Below, in pieces: positions 59,382-64,000 of a stretch of 64,000 bases of DNA. The notes under the pieces were generated by a model, which saw nothing but the letters and a program-made list of their open reading frames with translations, did no database searches and had not been told where the DNA came from. Each line of letters opens with the position of its first letter. Within the stretch, counting starts at the first letter, position 1. The translations under genes were made by a program, and so were the position numbers. The DNA is from Tribonema minus. Taxonomy: Eukaryota > Sar > Xanthophyceae > Tribonematales > Tribonemataceae. The stretch lies in contig JAFCMP010000268.1 in assembly GCA_017506865.1 (NCBI GenBank), positions 62,001 to 126,000 on the forward strand, read 5' to 3'.

Positions 59382-62300
59382 TCAACGCCTCCTCGCAAAC
59401 ACCGCCCCCACGATAGCGGCCACCGCCGCCACTGCTGCCGCCGCCACCGCCGCTTGCCTGATGCTCACACCGCCACCGCTGCTGCCGCCGCTGCCGTTGC
59501 CTGCGCTCTTTCCGTTGACCAGCGTGCCGTGCGAGCCATTTGTCATGCCGTGCTCCTTAGCACTTTCGGCGGCAACGACAGCAGCCTCTGCCAGCGCCGT
59601 ATCGCCATCAAGCACCTGCACCATGTAGCCCTGAACCTCTGCGAGGCTGTTTGGCAGTTGGTGCTTGCGGGTGGGCAGGGTGTAGAGGCGTTGAAGTTCG
59701 ACTGGCGCGGGGGGCATGGGTGTTACCACCATGCCCACTGCGGAGGGGAACTTGGCAGGGTGCGCTGTTGCCAGTACCACAGTTTCCGTGACTGGAAGGT
59801 CGCAGTGGGGAGGGGCCGCAGCGCCGATCGAAGAGTGAGGGCAGAACAGGTACTGGTTCTGTGATTCAGGGGAAGGAGGGGGAAACAGGGGGTCAGCATT
59901 GGTTAGGAGTGTGTTGATTGTTGGGTAAGGGGTGTGTAACGAACCAGAACATCACAGACACGGTGCATATTGAACACACTCAGCTCGAGAATAGCACTGT
60001 GTTGAGCAGTTTGCGCTGAACAGGTGTGACAGAGACGGCAACGTACTAAGGCCTACACACACTCTTGAAGGCCCCGGTTTTGACTACAACTATTGAAGTT
60101 GAAGCAACATGATGATTTGGCCAGGGGCATGGCTTTCATCGATAACAAATCCACAAAAGCCCGCTCAAAAAACACTAACCTTCTCCCACTGGTGCTTGAT
60201 GTTGGCCAGGTTCTCCTCTGCCGCCACGCTTGCGCTGACAAACTCTGCCTGCGCTTTGGCCAGCAAGTCGCCCTCAATGGTCAGCTTGCCTGTCTTCTCA
60301 AAGTCCGCAAACCACTGGGAGAGCACGTCCTGTTGACCAGCAAGAGGCAGGTGTTGCAGAAGCGTGAGTCACTCGTGGAAGTACGGTAGGTCACAATTTG
60401 AAGTAAGGCTGCTTGCTTTCAACATGGGCGCTGAGTGACGGACTTTGCATTGTCAGTGGCAGTTAACCACCCAGGCTGTTGAGGAAGTTCTGAGATGGTG
60501 AACGCAATCATGACAGGCCTGATACGAGGCAGCGCTTGGCTTAGCATACACCGTGGCCTAATCCTACCCCTCCCCCCACCCCCAAGCATGCCTCTGTGAC
60601 ACAGCACGCGGCCAGAGAGCCATAGATGGGCACGACGAGCAAAGATGGTGTGCCATCAGTGTGCCAGCACGTCAGCCAGACTTGAACCATAGGAAGAGCA
60701 GACACGCATCATAATGATACGATATTATCGCCCACGAGATGGAAAAATAGCTTTTCAAACTTGAAGCTCGTCGAAGCTTCCAGCCTAATAATGCTCTTTA
60801 CAAAACTTCAACTATACCCTGACCCTGACATTAGGGTTTAGTGTGGTTGACACGCAAGCGATCCGCTGCCAGGTGAAACGCGTAGTTCTAAGGTGGTAGC
60901 TAACACCATAAGAGTGCAATGTCGGAACTGGCCCTGCGCCGAGGGCTTGTGTTGAGGCAGAGGTTGAGGTTAAACCACTACCATGTCATGAGCTGTGACG
61001 CACGCTGTTCATGGAACTTCAACTCAACAGAAACACGACAAGATAGATTAGATTAACGTTTATTTGTTGAATTGGACCACGCACCGTGTCATCGCCCACC
61101 AGGAAAACAGGTAGCACTCCAAGTTTGAAGCTGACGCAGACGTCCATGGAACTTCAGTTTTACACTAACACGACAACAAAAGTTAAGGTTTGTTCATTTG
61201 TGTGGGCCACGCACCGTGTCACCTCCCGCCAGGTGGAACAGGTGCCGCTCAGAGTTGGAGCTGACGCAGATGTCCATGAAACTTCAACTTACACAACTGG
61301 ACACAAACACGATTAGATTAACCTTTGTTCATTTGTCTTGGCCACGCACCGTGTCATCTCCCGCCAGGTGGAACAGGTACCTCTCAAAGTTGGAGCTGAC
61401 GCAGATGTCCATGGAAGGTGAGATGGTGACCTTGTTAGCCTCGCGCCAGTACTTGCCGCTGGTGAAGAAACGGTGCAGTATGTCGTTCTCGTTGGTGGCC
61501 ACCAGGAGCTTGCCCAGGGGCAGTCCCATGCGGCGGCAGTAGTATCCCGCTAGAATGTCCCCAAAATTGCCGGTGGGGACGGAGAAGTGGATGGGCGCGC
61601 CCTTGGTGTCCTGACATGGAAACAGAAAAAACGGCATTGTGTCAGTCAATGTAACTATCAAGTCGAAGTGAAGGACTTCACAAAGTATAGTCCGGCGATG
61701 CATTGCAGAATGACAAACACGTCAATGTGAGCTAGGATGTTGGCAAAGTTGCCGGTGAGGACGGAGAAGTGGATGGGCGCGCCCTTGGTGTCCTGACATT
61801 GTGAAGAGAAAACGGATTTGTGTCCATGTGTCCATTGAGTAAAGGTGAAGGACTTCACAAAGGTGTTCCGGCGATGCATTGCAGAACAACAATCATGTCG
61901 ATGGGATGTGAAGTACATACCTGGCCCAAGGCCCTGAGACAGCAGTACGAAACGGCCTTGCTGTCAGCGTAGCTATACACTCAAGGTGAAGGAGTTCGAG
62001 TTTACGCCGGGTCAGAGGCTTGAGACTGATGGGCACGCACGTAGTGTAGAGATTATGACATAGAATGGGGGGGGGGGGGCACGCGCTGACATGCGTCTGT
62101 CATCAAGCACCTCTGCTGCAAAGCCAAGAGAGCTTGCCGAAACAGCAGTCTGCATCACATCGGCCGCAGCTGAACCATGGTCTGGTGCCTGGCGTGGCGA
62201 CTGAAAGAAGTTGAGGTTGCACACTTGTGCACTGTACGTGGACTGAACAATGCACATGTACGCAGCACACGCATTCACAGCAGCAACCCAGATGCCCACG

Positions 62301-64000
62301 AGAGCGTCAACACACAAGACTGTCCCGAGCGCACCATGAAAGCGCTGCAGCGCACAAAAGCGGTTACACCATACGCAACAGTTTGCGTCTCCGCACACAC
62401 CTGCTGGTCGGTGACGCGGAAGTACGCCCAGAAGTAGTACGTCATCTGGGCCAGCACCCTTGCCCAGTTGATAGAGTTGACAGCCCCCAGAGACACGCGC
62501 TCCCGAAACTCCTTGTCGTTGAAGGCCGCCTTGACTATGGCCTGGCAGTCGTCAAACGAGCCCTCCACACTGTAATGCATTGTGGATAGACAACAGGGGG
62601 GCAGCAAAGGGCAGGGCAGAGATATATCAGCAACTGATGCGCACGTAGGGGGGGGGGGCTGATCGTCTTGCTGAGCACTGCTGTGGCGGGAGCAGTTGCT
62701 GGCATCAGTACGCCAGTGGTATGTAGCAGCTTGACTTTGAAGCATGTGACGTGCATGACGATGGCCTGGCAGTTGTGAAGAAGCCCTCCAAGCTGTGATA
62801 CACTGTGTGAGGGAAAGGCAGGGGGCATAGGGCAGCCATCCAACAAGTATACGAACGCTGGGTTTTGCTGTCTGTGCTGAGCCATGCTGTGTTCTGAGCA
62901 CTGCTGTCTTGTACCTTCAGGCTGTTGTCATATGCCCAGCACAGTCCGGCTCCGAGCTGCATCATCGACCACTCAATGTGTACATATGCATACATGCATG
63001 GTGCTGCTAAAAGTAGTCCGACAGCGATGTACGCATACATCTACACCTGATTATAAGCAGCTATATGACTACTGTTACATGAGTACTACATGACTACGCT
63101 TACACTGTCACCGCCTCGGCTGCACTTGACACAATATATGTTGGTGTCCTCCACTTGATAATAAGCAGCTAGACGACCACTGTTACATTGTGACTGTTAC
63201 GCTGTAACTGCCTCCAATGCCCACCTGACACAGTGGATATTGGTGTCCTCCACCGTGGTCATTTGCCGCTCCTGTATCTGACTCACGCGCCCCTCCGGGA
63301 ACAGTATGAAGCAGTCCATGTGCTTCTTGCCGCGCATACCATAGATGGCAGCAGAGCCTGTGAACGCAGAAGGGGAATCCATTATGCATGGTGAATACGG
63401 ACAAGATGGAAGCACATCAGCGCGACGCCAATAAGTTAGGGCTGGCAATGACATCAAGTCCCATCCGCAGTATGCGATAGCTCACCCAGTGCCCCCGCAC
63501 CACAGTATGTAATTGGAGTATGTAAATGGTAAAGCGCACCAGGACGTTGGTCAGCTCCTGCAAGGCATGTATGTATATATATGTGTGTGTGCACAGCACT
63601 CCACTCCAAGCATGCATGATCCATGTGCAGCACCAAAATGTTTCCAAATAAAGGCTGTGAGCTCAGAGGCTAGGGTCACCATCCCCTGCCCATCCGTGAC
63701 CACATTGAAAGCCTTACATCAAGCTGCCGCAAGTGCAATACATGGGTTACCTGCAATGCTACAATGCAATACCTGTACATTGTACACTGCCTTCCTCCCC
63801 CCCCCCCCCAGCCACACACGCAACAACACTCCGGCATCATGGCACAACGCCGTTTCATCCTGCACCACACTCCCAGCATCGCATCGCTTGCTTTACTCTT
63901 TTATCCTTTTCATGTAACCCAGTGCTCAGCTCCAGTGCGGCCCCTGACCTGTGTCTCCAGAGGTGGCCCCCAGTATGGTGAGGCGTGCCTGCTCGCCACG
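59382..64000 (-). CDS. Threonine synthase, fungal/long type (5' end beyond window)
   Basis: Visible exons on the minus strand: 64000-63949 (partial), 63357-63225, 62569-62401, 61610-61350, 60329-60180, 59858-59382; 413 residues. Phases agree throughout. The enzyme converts O-phosphohomoserine to threonine with PLP. Motifs in order: LGATSGDTG then SAAIYG across the first junction, FPEGRVSQIQERQMTTV, VEGSFDDCQAIVKAAFNDKE, VSLGAVNSINWARVLAQMTY, VPTGNFGDILAGYYCRRMGL, LVATNENDILHRFF, SPSMDICVSSNFER, and LATAHPAKF near the end. This is the yeast THR4-like class. The PLP lysine would be in an exon outside the window. The C-terminus continues past the usual end into a Gly/Ser linker and a roughly 20-residue hydrophobic stretch ending FARRR, which looks like a membrane tail anchor. 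Several introns contain copies of exon edges. Confidence 0.92.
61079..61280 (-). repeat. Two copies of the end of threonine synthase exon 61350-61610
   Basis: The exon end at 61350-61418 recurs at 61207-61275 and 61079-61145, including the GTGCGTGG donor (CCACGCAC on the plus strand). All share GCTGACGCAGA(T/C)GTCCATG and CACCGTGTCA. The nearer copy is the closer match. Confidence 0.88.
61731..61800 (-). repeat. Copy of the start of threonine synthase exon 61350-61610
   Basis: ACGGAGAAGTGGATGGGCGC with CGCCCTTGGTGTCCTGACAT, the exon start with its acceptor, recurs about 190 bases upstream in the previous intron. Flanking intron text (GAAGGACTTCACAAAG, CCGGCGATGCATTGCAGAA) repeats too, so the unit is a tandem duplication of about 180-190 bases. 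Confidence 0.88.
62751..62806 (-). repeat. Copy of the start of threonine synthase exon 62401-62569
   Basis: ATGGCCTGGCAGTTGTGAAG with AAGCCCTCCAAGCTGTGATA recurs in the upstream intron and matches ATGGCCTGGCAGTCGTCAAA with CGAGCCCTCCACACTGTAAT at the real exon start. The acceptor AG is kept. Confidence 0.8.
63121..63155 (-). repeat. Copy of the end of threonine synthase exon 63225-63357
   Basis: TTGACACAATATATGTTGGT with GTCCTCCAC repeats CTGACACAGTGGATATTGGT with GTCCTCCAC at the true exon end. AAGCAGCTA(T/G)A(T/C)GAC text around it is also duplicated. The donor GT is retained. Confidence 0.75.

Overview
This is nuclear DNA from a eukaryote, most likely a green alga (Chlorophyta). Exons are GC-rich and carry long alanine, glycine, glutamine and serine runs. 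Introns are long, numerous and closer to 50% GC, with GT-AG and some GC-AG borders. The gene families fit an alga: CTR-type copper transporters, an MRS2/CorA Mg channel, a CPP/TSO1-LIN54 protein, Acinus and an SDN5/REXO5-like exonuclease. Short TTAGGG/CCCTAA words and GTTGAAGT/ACTTCAAC words recur throughout non-coding DNA. I saw no tRNA, rRNA or CRISPR array. All family names come from reading motifs; no search was run.

Layout. 2-211 (+): 3' end of a coiled-coil gene. 1384-5685 (-): REXO5/SDN5-like 3'-5' exonuclease, two exons. 6062-10001 (+) and 16267-21268 (-): two copies of one four-exon RING-finger gene in inverted orientation, each with a one-base frame break. Between them, 12257-15423 is a 5'-truncated non-LTR retrotransposon with a 1,029-codon open reverse transcriptase/endonuclease frame, bracketed by a 14-bp target-site duplication. 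22111-23503 (-): F-box/ankyrin-type gene broken by two frameshifts. 23816-33948 (+): ten-exon MRS2/CorA-like Mg transporter, two introns with GC donors. 37845-39670 (+): Acinus homologue. 41162-43015, 44036-47281 and 56657-58063 (+): three CTR copper transporters. 48477-54424 (+), between the second and third: CPP/TSO1 CXC-domain protein with a C-terminal F-box-like segment. 59382-64000 (-): fungal-type threonine synthase running off the right edge, with a hydrophobic C-terminal tail.

The genes do not form one pathway. The three CTR paralogues are a local expansion for copper uptake or redistribution. REXO5-like and Acinus act on RNA. MRS2 and CTR are metal transporters.

The strongest unexplained signal is structural. 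In the MRS2, CTR1 and threonine synthase genes the sequence around an exon-intron border (last or first 30-90 exon bases, splice site and some intron) is repeated one or two more times inside the neighbouring intron. I count at least eight such cases, several with GC donors. The genome appears to make decayed tandem copies of exon edges, giving decoy or alternative splice sites.
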